Assembly: GCA_001051155.2 (NCBI GenBank)
Contig: JYIP02000001.1
Coordinates: 4,650,001 to 4,714,000 of the forward strand
Reading direction: 5' to 3'
Source: Chrysoporthe austroafricana
Taxonomy: Eukaryota > Ascomycota > Sordariomycetes > Diaporthales > Cryphonectriaceae
Length of the DNA stretch: 64,000 bases
The notes under the pieces were generated by a model, which saw nothing but the letters and a program-made list of their open reading frames with translations, was not told the origin of the DNA and made no database searches. Of the stretch, positions 22,439-30,964 are shown one piece after another (position 1 is the stretch's first letter; each line of letters starts with the position of its first letter). Position numbers and translations under genes: made by a program.

Positions 22439-23965
22439 CTAGATATCCCGCCGGTTCTTCTGCTGCTTCAGGAAGTCTCGCAGCTGCTCGTGCCTGCTCG
22501 CGAAGAAGCTCTGCTTCACGTCGCTCTTCCACACCAGGACGCCGATCTCCTCCGCGTAGCGGGCCACGCGCTCGTACTCCTGCGGGGTGTCGAAGTCCCG
22601 GAACAGGAAGCCCTTGGACGTCTTCATGCGCTCGTTCTCGAGCTGCCACAGGCGGATCTGGTCAACGACCGTGGGCGGGAGGACGGGCTTGTTGTTGAGC
22701 GCCGCCACGCGGTGCATCTGCTCGTGGGCGTGCGTCGCGAGGTAGCTGATGATCTGGTCGGCCGTGATGCCATATGCGACGGCGCCGCGGATGGAGCGGC
22801 GGGTCAGCCGGCCCGTGACCATGCCCGCGAAGCGGTGCTTCAGCTCGCAGAAGAGCGCGAGAACGGAGATCTGCAGCGGCGAGGAGGTGTACGCATAGAT
22901 GCGGTAGTTGGTTTCGAGGATGATGAAGCCCGTCTTCTGGCCGCCCCCGCTGTCCGCGAAGCCGTCCGCGGTGCTGGAGATGGCCGCGTCGACCCCCGCC
23001 GAGACGCTGCGCAGCGCGCCGGCGCCGCTCGTGAGGCTCGTCGCCAGGCGCGTAGGGTAGTACTGCCCCGCGTGGGCCGAGTCGACGAACACCAGCCCGA
23101 AATCCATAAGATCGGGCAGCATGTTCCGCCGCATCTCGGTCAGCGCGGCCGTGTCGTACGCGTGGCCCAGCTCGAGGCTGGCCAGCATGAACAGGAAGGA
23201 CAGCATGTCGACGCTGTCCAGGCCGTGGCCCCGCGTCGTCTTCTGCCCCTGCTCGTGCATCTTAGTCGCGACGTCGGCGGCGTCGAGCCACTGCAGTAGC
23301 AAGGTCCACACCTGGGCGTTGGCCTCCTGCAGGAGGAACGTGAAGCCGGCCTGCGTGATGCGAACACCGCTCATCTCAGTGCGCTCCACGAGCCGGCCTG
23401 CAACAAGGAGATCCTTTACGCTCGAGTTGGGGCCCGAGCCCTTGCCCCCGAAGCCGCCGCGCCCGCCGCCATCGCCTATCTCGACGCTGTTGACCACGTA
23501 GTGCAGTATATCCTCCCATTTCTTGCGCGCGAACCTGTCTAGGAAGGCGACATCGAGGTGTGCAGGCACCGGCTCGCTACTAGGGACGCCGAAGCTCTGG
23601 TGATCCCCGCCGCCCTCGAGGGCGAGACGAAGGGAGGCGCGGAAGTTGGTTGTGAGGGACAGGAACTGGCGGGACTGCTCCCTGGACACGGAGGAGATGC
23701 CGATGATGTGCAGCCGGCGCAGGATGCCAAGGGCTTGGTCGCGCGCGCGCTTGGCTTCGGGCTTGACCCAGGTCTCGATGTCGTCGAGCGGGAGGGGGTC
23801 GGGCATGTAGAGCACAGCCATGACGATGGTCTTGGCGAGGTTGGGAAGCATGCGGCGGAAGATGGCGAAGGCGGTGGAGGGTTGCTGGTAGAGCCGGCGG
23901 AAGGTGGTTCCAGGGAGCTTCTCGAGGTAGTCGGAGAGGGTGAGCGAGGGTACTCCGACAGACAT
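22439..23965 (-). CDS. TFB2: TFIIH subunit TFB2 (p52)
   Basis: Core subunit of transcription and DNA-repair factor TFIIH, which anchors and stimulates the XPB/Ssl2 translocase and binds TFB5. Single exon, 508 residues, close to the yeast protein's length. It shows SLTLSDYLEKLPGTTFRRLYQ at the N-terminus, VMAVLYMPDPLPLDDIETWV, RRLHIIGI and TQAGFTFLLQEANAQVWTLL. The C-terminal part has ILETNYRIYAYTSSPLQISV, then FRDFDTPQEYERVARYAEEI and DVKQSFFASRHEQLRDFLKQ, the conserved end. A Gly-rich insertion (GDGGGRGGFGGKG) lies in the middle. The open frame continues past the stop for 71 codons, annotated separately. The long plus-strand frame across this gene is its antisense shadow. Confidence 0.95.
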   Translation of the reverse strand: MSVGVPSLTLSDYLEKLPGTTFRRLYQQPSTAFAIFRRMLPNLAKTIVMAVLYMPDPLPLDDIETWVKPEAKRARDQALGILRRLHIIGISSVSREQSRQFLSLTTNFRASLRLALEGGGDHQSFGVPSSEPVPAHLDVAFLDRFARKKWEDILHYVVNSVEIGDGGGRGGFGGKGSGPNSSVKDLLVAGRLVERTEMSGVRITQAGFTFLLQEANAQVWTLLLQWLDAADVATKMHEQGQKTTRGHGLDSVDMLSFLFMLASLELGHAYDTAALTEMRRNMLPDLMDFGLVFVDSAHAGQYYPTRLATSLTSGAGALRSVSAGVDAAISSTADGFADSGGGQKTGFIILETNYRIYAYTSSPLQISVLALFCELKHRFAGMVTGRLTRRSIRGAVAYGITADQIISYLATHAHEQMHRVAALNNKPVLPPTVVDQIRLWQLENERMKTSKGFLFRDFDTPQEYERVARYAEEIGVLVWKSDVKQSFFASRHEQLRDFLKQQKNRRDI

Positions 23966-24587
23966 GATGGGCGACCTTTGAGGAAGACACAGAGAGGTAG
24001 AGAGGTGATGGTCGTGGTCGTGGTCGTGGTCGTCCTCGATCAGGCAGTGCCTAGAAGCTTAAATTGTCATCGCATGGCCTAAAACCGGTATAACTGCTGG
24101 TTTCAACCCTGTCTGGTCTGAGCAGACGCCCCAGACACCGGCAGCCAGCACGTAGGCAGGCAGCTGGCGGTGGCGTTGAGGAGCAACCAAAGTAAAGATG
24201 TTGCAGAGAGTGTGGGAGGGTGGATGGTGTCTGTCTACTGCCCTGTGGTTGAACTCATGTGAAGTCGAATCAAGTGGCAGGCAAAGTTGATGGCCCCTCG
24301 GCGCTGATTGCAGGGGTAGGTCCTGACCGATAAGGCCTGTGACGTGCCCCTGGATCTTCAGGCCGCGCCCTGGCACGCGCCTGGCTCCAGGCCACTACAT
24401 GTCACCGCAGGAGCATCTCCCTCAAGCCTGGATTCCGAGCCCATGATCTAGAGTCTTTATACGCAGCGATCCTCAACATGGCAAATACTTTGAAAACGGG
24501 TACTTTTGTGAACAAGGTGTGTCATGCTGATGCACAGTCGTTGTGGATCTCAGGCAGCTCACATGGCGACAGGTCTTGAAAGACTTC
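23966..24587. other. Divergent intergenic region between TFB2 and the thioesterase gene
   Basis: Holds the TFB2 promoter and the 5' flank of the thioesterase gene. A (GGTCGT)n-like run, gtcgtggtcgtggtcgtgg, lies at about 24010-24030 in the TFB2 leader. An ATG at 24478 followed by an open stretch could be the true first exon of the thioesterase, but I found no splice pair that keeps frame with an intron of normal length. Confidence 0.45.
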
Positions 24588-25416
24588 ATGAACACGTCCG
24601 GTCTGGAACCAACGTACGTATACCCCAGCAGGTTCTACCTTCAGAGATTGACCTATTGCAGATTATTAGGGGTGAAACACGTAGGGGCCCTGGAAGCCGC
24701 ACCTCGAGAAGAACGGCAGTACTAACGTCAGTGACATCAAGCTGCGGATTCTCAATGCTCGTCCCGGCGAGGTCAACTTTGAGTTGGAGATCCACAAACA
24801 ACATACCGTGAGGCCGGCAAGGGCTAGACACATAACAAAACACCATCTGACGTCCTTCTAGAACCGTTTAAACATCCTGCATGGAGGTACGATAGCTAGC
24901 ATGGTCGACCTTGGCGGCTCGCTTGCTGTTGCCTCCATGGGATTGTACTCTACCGGCGTCTCAACCGATCTCAATGGTACACGATCCTGATCTCGCCTTT
25001 CCAGAATGAACATGGCCACTGACAGAAATATCCTGTCAGTCACCTACCTCAGCAGTGGTGGAAAGGCGGGAGACAAAATCAGGGTTCTGGCTGAGTGTGA
25101 AAAGAGTATGCCATTCCGCCTGCTGACTTGAGGGTTGTGGTTGCTAATAAGCTGTCCTTAGTGGGAAGAACGCTTGCATTCACACGAATGTCGTTCTATA
25201 ACGAGAAGGGAGTCTTGTGTGCGAGAGGGAGCCACACTAAGTAAGATGACGGACCTCTGTACCCTGCTTAGGCCAGTGTAAGACGCCCGCGTTCTGACAA
25301 GCCACAGATTCATCGAGAACGCCCGTCAGGCACAAGTATCCCCTTACCGTACCCCTATGGAATCTTCAGCGGACGATGACGGACCTGGCCAGAATGGTGA
25401 GTCTGGAACGTCATGA
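24588..25416 (+). CDS. Hotdog-fold acyl-CoA thioesterase (PaaI/ACOT13-like)
   Basis: Likely hydrolyses acyl-CoA thioesters; human ACOT13/THEM2 is the best-known relative. It is split into small exons that I joined as 24588-24613, 24732-24807, 24862-24976, 25040-25105, 25162-25240 and 25308-25416. All introns are GT...AG, and the first has a TACTAAC branch site before its acceptor. The 156-residue frame shows IKLRILNARPGEVNFELEI, then HTNRLNILHGGTIASMVDLG (the hotdog HGG motif with the following Asp), STDLNVTYLS, GDKIRVLAECEK and MGRTLAFTRMSFYNEKG. It ends the core with ARGSHTKFI and has a Ser/Asp/Gly-rich tail. The start is uncertain: the frame is open upstream to about 24531 (reads TWRQVLKDF), so an unseen 5' exon is likely. 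Confidence 0.82.
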
Positions 25417-25689
25417 GAGTAATTCCTCGTGCAGGGCTCGGTTGGACGACTTGGTCTGGATGGGACAGGCCGGTGACAGCGCGTCAACTAAATTTCCCAC
25501 CTGTACTCGAACACTCTCACCGGCCGATTTCGAGTTCGCCTTTGGTAAAGACTGTCCCAATCTTGTTCAAGAAAAGCCTTCTTGTCAGTTCTGACCTCGT
25601 CATGACATTGTCGAATATTCACTTTCACCTGATAATTGCAACGAGATATCTAATCTCCCCTCTTCTCGCTGACAACCGGCCTCTTGGTC

Positions 25690-25918
25690 GACACTGGGCC
25701 CACACCTTGCTGTTCGAAGTGTTTATGGCGGAGAGGGGCAGAATTCTAGGGAAGACCTTACCCTCAGCAAGGTATCTTATACGGTAGTCCGGCTGTTGCA
25801 GAGGTCCAATGTGATCAAGTTTGCTGAAGGGAAATGGCGTTGGTCAAGTAAGCTGCCAGAGGCAGGGCTTGACGCTTGTGTCTGCATGTGTCAAAGAAAG
25901 AGGGGGTATGAGGTTTAG
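25690..25918 (+). pseudogene. Possible cytochrome P450 C-terminal relic
   Basis: From 25754 a 54-codon frame reads DLTLSKVSYTVVRLLQRSNV, which resembles the helix L region that follows the heme cysteine loop in fungal P450s. It then reads KFAEGKWRWSSKLPEAG to a stop. Just upstream, in another frame, a stretch ends in MAERGRILGK, loosely like the segment before the heme loop. The FxxGxxxCxG heme motif itself is missing and the frames disagree, so if it is a P450 it is broken. The match is short and from memory of the family, so this is tentative. Confidence 0.25.
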
Positions 25919-27533
25919 ACGTACGGTGCGCGCTGATAGGATCGCGGCGCTGTGAAGTTTATGTTTTTTTTTTCTGGAGACGAAGATCGGGGAGAACGAG
26001 GTCGACTAGGAGGAGGATGCCGATGACCTCTCCACCCCTCTCCACACCTCTCCACTTGGTATTTCCTGCTGGCCATAAGACATTATTCCTCGGCTAACCA
26101 ATATCTTCAGGTTAGGTATCTGGATAACAAAAGCAGCACGAGACTAGAAATCACCTCTGCGACTCGAGACAACTATTTCGCTGCCGTCTTCGCCGACTTT
26201 GACAAACTATTATAACGTAGAAGGCCATTTGGTATGTTAGCAAGTTAGTCTAGCGTATCTCGCTGGTCTAGAAAGCTACCACGCTACTTGTGCATTCTTG
26301 CTAAAGTAAATTGCTGTGCTGACGTGCTGAAGTCCGTGCCAGCGCTTGAGCTCATTTGTTTCATTCACCAGTCTCCTAGTGCATATTAAGCCAAGCGTTA
26401 TCGTGAAACACCAGCTCTCGGCAGCACCATCCGCTACCGAAACCATCTCCAAACAGTTATATTGCCGACGCTTCGGATGAAATCCTTGAAGACCTCCATC
26501 GGAGTTTCCCAGCCGACTCTCAAGGTTATATTGTAAGCTCGGCCCGGCAGACGGCACCGCATATCGACCCAGGTGATGTCGTCATTTTGCCTGGCAGTCA
26601 GGATCTACGGAGACAAGAGGATCTAGTCAGCCTGGCTCAGACTTGTACACGCAAATGTCCGTTTCTAGATAAGGATACAAGTAAAAGAAGAAAAAAAAAA
26701 AGGCTGGTGAACAGTAGGCATGACCCCAGCACCACTGCTTTTTTTTTTTTTCTCTCTATTATTCTTTTGTCCTATTTTCGCTCGTGGATCTAGCGCTACG
26801 GGGAGGTAAGTAGTCGAGGACACTCATTCGGACAGTTCGTGCCAAGACCTGTCACTATTGCTTAGCGAACGGTTCTTTTCCTTGGGTCGCAGTGAGAAAG
26901 AAGTTTGGGCGTCTAAAGAAGGTTCACCGGGGTTCTCGGAAACTCTGATCGGGAAATTGTCCGAGTGAGGCTCGGCAATGTGCGACGTCGCGGCGAACTG
27001 ACGCGCTCAGTTATTTCGTCCGATGTCTCTACAGAATCTCGGTCAATACCAGGCGAAAGCAACTGGGGACCACTTAGTCTCAGTCTATGCCTCCGGCAAT
27101 GGCCTGGCCGAAGCCATCAGGAGCTGCCTTCTTTCCTAAATGGGGAGCGCTTCTCGGTGCGACATCTGGCTGAGATGATGCTGCTTCGAAGAAAACTCTG
27201 GATTTCACAGATCACTAGTCCCCTACCCCTGGAATTCAGACAAGTCTCAAATTATCCGAAGTATTTACCGAGTTATCATTGGGCTTAGGGAATATGGTTT
27301 TATTAGTCATAAGGCGTAGGCAGCCTCCTATAATTGTATTTTGATCGCGCTCTACCCTTCTACTTTAGATTTGGCTTGCCGTTGAACGCTCGTTACGAGC
27401 CCAGCTCTTGTAACGGAAGACCTCAATTCCAGGAACGTAGCGCGAGGAAATTGAATACTTTCTGTTGATCTCATCAATCTCACCCCCTTAAGCCACTAGT
27501 TATCTAAAAACGGGTCGCCCAGCATCGGGAGAT
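25919..27533. other. No recognisable gene
   Basis: Only short frames and homopolymer runs (poly-A near 26690, poly-T near 26745 and 25967). The right end is the upstream region of the superoxide-dismutase-like gene. No domain or splice-joined frame is recognisable. Confidence 0.45.
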
Positions 27534-28426
27534 ATGTATCGCGCCAGAATGAGGTGCCTCTTGCTTCTGATAGGGGCGTGCGGCGTGGTCGTCTCTCAAA
27601 CCACAATAGATGGAATCACAACCGGAGTAAGACGCACCTCAACATGTCTTCAATTCCTATGCTTTGCGCATGCTAATATGGCAACAGATAAAAGGAAATG
27701 CCACGGTAGTGAAGGATAACCCAGAAGGTGTCGCCTTTCGGGCAATTTTCCCTACCAACAAACAGTTCACACCCACTCCATCTGGGCCAGTGAAAGGTAT
27801 CGTGCTTGCACAAACAAACAAAGGCGGCACAGGGGTAGCATACAACATCAAGATGGAAAATCTTCCTGATGAAGGAGGACCTTTTGGTCAGTCTACGGAG
27901 ACCACAGGTCAACGATCCTTCACCCTCCAACCGTAAGAGCTTTGCTGACAACATGCCTGTAGTCTACCACATTCATCAAAAGCCTGTGCCATCTGACGGC
28001 AATTGTACGGATACCGAGGCTCATCTAGACCCGTTTGAACGTGGTGAAACGCCAGCCTGCGATCCTGATTTGCCTCAGACATGCCAAGTTGGAGACCTGG
28101 CAGGGAAACACGGTGCTATAGTAACAACAGGTGGAAGCACGACGTTCACGGAGTCTTATACCGATGATTTCACTGCCGTATGTTCTTTTCGTTTTCTTAT
28201 ATGAGCACGATGAAGACACGAAATGGACTAAGCCTAACTCGAACCTTCACAGACGGGCGACGAACAATCATTCATCGGCAATCTGAGTGTGGTCTTACAC
28301 TTTGCCAACCTCACCAGAATTGCATGCGCAAACTTCAGCCGACTGGACGGTACAAATAACATGATGTCGACTCTGGACGATCTTCTCAACCTTGGGGATG
28401 AGGGGAATGTGACATTGTCTCTCTAG
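27534..28426 (+). CDS. Secreted Cu/Zn superoxide-dismutase-like protein
   Basis: Extracellular relative of Cu/Zn superoxide dismutase of the kind found at fungal cell surfaces. Exons are 27534-27626, 27688-27886, 27963-28177 and 28253-28426, giving 226 residues. A signal peptide is clear (RCLLLLIGACGVVVSQ). The SOD fold can be followed through FTPTPSGPVKGIVLAQ, the copper-site VVYHIHQKPV with both histidines, EAHLDPF and the Cys-containing TPACDPDLPQTCQVGDLAGKHG. It continues with DDF and the last metal-ligand strand NLSVVLHFANLTRIACANF, so the copper ligands appear kept. Two starts are possible (27534 or 27549); the second begins directly at the signal peptide. No GPI-anchor signal is obvious. 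It lies 1.3 kb from the transposon block but is intact. Confidence 0.87.
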
Positions 28427-28897
28427 TCTATTTCCTATTGTTTTTCTGGTTTGCTTCCTATTGCAAAATTCAAAGTCTGGCTTTATGCGACAACTCGTTC
28501 TGTAATTACTAGGCCCCCTGAGACCGCTTTGCAACTAGCCAATTTTGGCCGACATTTCAGTACTAATTTCCGGATAGAGTTAATATCAAGATGTGTACAG
28601 GTTTACAAAGTACATAACTCGAAATGAACTCAGCCTCTTTTGCCCACATAAAGGGCTCACCCAAGTCGTTAAATTTCGCTTTGGTATCGCTGTCTGCGCC
28701 GGACGAGGGCTGATCGATGACTTGAAATTGAATTGAAACCTCCCACATTTGAGACATTGCATGGCAGCAAAGCCCTCTAGGTCAAGTGGGTCATGGTAGC
28801 ATGAATGTGATTGCAGGCGCTGGATCATAGAAGACCGATTTCCACATTATGCGTTTTCTTATAAAGAGGTATATCCCCTAGTCCGTGAGTATTGGTG
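28427..28897. other. Convergent intergenic region
   Basis: Separates the 3' ends of the superoxide-dismutase-like gene and the truncated ABC transporter. No gene is supported. Confidence 0.5.
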
Positions 28898-29732
28898 TTA
28901 CTTTCCATTTCCAGAATGAGAAATCAGCCATAAGTTCTTGAACCTGCTCGAATCCTGCTCTACCAAAACCCTCGGTGCACCAGTCTCTACGACAGAGCCT
29001 CTTTCCATCACAATGACCCTATCGAAGTTCATGATGTCCAATCTATGACTGACCATTACGATAGTGTATCCCTCGAACTCATGTTGGAGGATCCGCTGCA
29101 TCTCTCGATCGGTATCCACGTCCACGCTCGAGCTGATCTCATCCAGCAGCAGAATGCCCCGATCATCACCCTTAGCCACATGTCTTGACCTATGTCTCCG
29201 TCTGAGTATGGCTCGAGCAAGGCTAAACAGCTGCTTTTGCCCCTGACTCAGGGTATCTGCACTCATTCCTGCCTGGAGACCACCTCTCTCGCTAACGAAC
29301 GGCCAAAGATTGACTGTCTCCAAGACCGAGCGGCATTTCAAGTCAGACGATGAGTCGAAAGGGTCCAGATTCGCCTTAACACTGCTACCATCAGGAAGAA
29401 ACACAGTATCTTGGGGAACAGCAATAATGCGTTGACGCAAGATCTGCCGGTCGATCCGATGCAGCGGTACCTCGTCGATGTGAATGTTCTCAGCCGTAGG
29501 TGGAACCGGCTCCAGGAGACGAAGCAACAACAAGATAGTTGATGACTTCCCGCTGCCGCTCCGGCCGCAGATCGCAACCTTCTCGCCGCTGTGAATGGCA
29601 ATATCGAGATCACGGATAGCGAGATCTGCATCGCTAGTTTTGGCTTCGAGGTCGGTCAGGGGTTGGCTGAGAGAGAAGTGAAAACATTAGCGATGACCTA
29701 GGAAGACATGGTCCATTTGAAACTTACCTATA
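28898..29732 (-). pseudogene. ABCC/MRP-type ABC transporter, truncated to its last nucleotide-binding domain
   Basis: Multidrug-type ABC exporter of which only the C-terminal nucleotide-binding domain remains in the window. The visible exons are 29732-29728 and 29666-28898, split by a 61-nt intron. The domain is complete in motifs: Walker A (CGRSGSGKSS), Q-loop (AVPQDTVFLPDGSS), signature (LSQGQKQLFSLARAIL), Walker B (GILLLDEISSSVD) and the switch histidine (VMVSHRLDIM). The short spacing between signature and Walker B carries an Arg-rich insert. Upstream, at a TA dinucleotide only a few bases from the splice donor, the gene breaks off and a Fot1-like transposon begins. The transmembrane domains and first NBD must lie beyond the transposon block, outside this window. 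The remaining part shows no RIP damage. Confidence 0.85.
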
Positions 29733-29745
29733 AGTCGCAGGGGGT

Positions 29746-29790
29746 ATTTTTCGGCACCCCTCTTTTCGGCACCCCTCTTTTCGGCACCCC
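29746..29790. repeat. Subterminal 15-bp direct repeat, three copies
   Basis: tcttttcggcacccc occurs twice exactly (29761-29775 and 29776-29790), preceded by one imperfect copy (29746-29760). It lies between the presumed transposon end and its coding region, where pogo-type elements often have transposase-binding repeats. Confidence 0.85.
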
Positions 29791-29899
29791 TGAATGACCA
29801 CACCGCTTATTCAACCACCTCTCTTCCTTTCACTTTTTCTCTACCAATTTTTATTCAAACAATTTGATCTTTTTACTGACGCTTTATACGACCTCAACA

Positions 29900-30450
29900 A
29901 TGCCCTATACGGAATTTGAGCTATCTCAGGCCATTGAGGCTGTCAAAAATGGCTTGTCTCAGAAAAGAACCTCGCTTGAATGGGAGATTCCAAGAATTAC
30001 TTTTCAAAGCCGTCTTGCAGGAAAAATGTCGCATAATATAGCTTACGAAGATAGCCAGAGGCTCTCTATAAGCCAGGAAGCAAAGCTTGTTAAATAGATC
30101 CGCATTCAGGAAAGCCTAGGCTTTCCGCCCAGTTATTCAGAACTCAGATTTTTCGCTCAGAAAATCCTTCTTATCAAGGGAGACCCTTAGCCTTTCGGAA
30201 AGAAATAGGTTTTTTTTTCTGAAAAGAAATCTAGAAATATAAGTCCGGAAAACCCGCTAAATAGCTTTAATTCGAATTAATAGAATAATAATAGAAATAA
30301 TAAGGCTTTGGTTTTATCTATTTGATCTTTTTTTTATCCAGATTATTAAGCTAGCTAATAAATAGAATATAGACAAAACTGGAATAATAAAGGGCTAAGG
30401 CGAGAACGGATTAGTCTTTAAAAGCTTTTTTTTATATTTAATACAGAAAA
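29900..30450 (+). pseudogene. Pogo-family transposase, N-terminal part, RIP-inactivated
   Basis: The frame starts MPYTEFELSQAIEAVKNG, the N-terminal helix-turn-helix region of Fot1/pogo transposases. It continues through the CENP-B-like YEDSQRLSISQEAKLVK and ESLGFPPSYSELRFFAQKIL. Stops fall where tryptophan or glutamine is expected: LVK-stop-IRIQ (TGG to TAG) and GDP-stop-PFGKK (CAG to TAG), which is the RIP pattern. A one-base shift in a T-run near 30212 moves the frame. Beyond it the DDE domain is seen with a degraded form of the first catalytic motif (NIDKTGIIKG, usually N-D-E-T-G). The catalytic centre is incomplete in this window. Confidence 0.75.
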
Positions 30451-30506
30451 AAGATCCTGGATCGCAAGCCTGGATTTCTTTCTTTAAGTATATCTTAGCT
30501 ATTAGT

Positions 30507-30948
30507 TATTATAACCCGATATAGAACGGCCTGCTAGCGCACCAGAACGAGAAGGGTTAGCAGGCCAAAACGTATAATAACTTTACCTAAAGATACTTAT
30601 AAGGATTACGTAATTTAGAGTTAGGGGTTGGACTAATAAAATTGCTATTAGTCCAGACGGTCCTGTATGGACCGATAATATCGATAGCAGTCCTATCGGT
30701 CCAGAACTAAAGAGCCGGATATAAAAGAACGGGATATCTATTAAATAGTTTTCTATAGCTCTTTAGTCGTAAATTTAAATATCATTTGGACCCTACTTAT
30801 ATTTCAATAATAGCCGCATTAGCTTATAAATATTGTAATATTTGTTTGAACGTATTTCCGGCTTTCAGGGTTATACGTAATACCGCTCTTGCTAGCATAA
30901 ACTCTTTAGCTTTACAATTATCTTAGGATTATTGCAGCGTTTATAATA
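30507..30948 (+). repeat. 5' LTR of E1 (442 bp)
   Basis: Starts tattataacccg and ends gcgtttataata, that is TGTTATA...TATAACA after CpA/TpG to TpA change at both ends. Its ends match those of the LTRs of E2 and E3, and the length equals that of E3. It contains inverted repeats, for example ggactaata...tattagtcc at 30630-30654. Confidence 0.8.
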
Positions 30949-30964
30949 TTTTCACGACTCTTAT

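Larger units (their letters stand above)
29733..30506 (+). mobile_element. Fot1/pogo-like DNA transposon, 5' part
   Basis: Starts at 29733 with agtcgcaggggg directly after a TA (29731-29732), as expected of Tc1/mariner-pogo elements. Fot1-type ends are known to begin AGTC. A three-copy 15-bp repeat follows, then a transposase reading frame from 29900. The element is cut at 30507 by the LTR of gypsy element E1; its other half should lie beyond E1, outside the window. The first 400 bases are less AT-rich than the rest of the block. Confidence 0.7.

Noticed and set aside
22283..23299. Long open frame (338 aa) on the plus strand
   Set aside because: Antisense shadow of TFB2, whose motifs on the minus strand are clear.
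1..29700. tRNA or rRNA genes in the gene-rich half
   Set aside because: I looked for T-loop-like ggttcga stretches; the few hits had no matching stems.
29746..29790. Three-copy 15-bp repeat as a CRISPR-like array
   Set aside because: There are no spacers between units and the context is a fungal transposon end.
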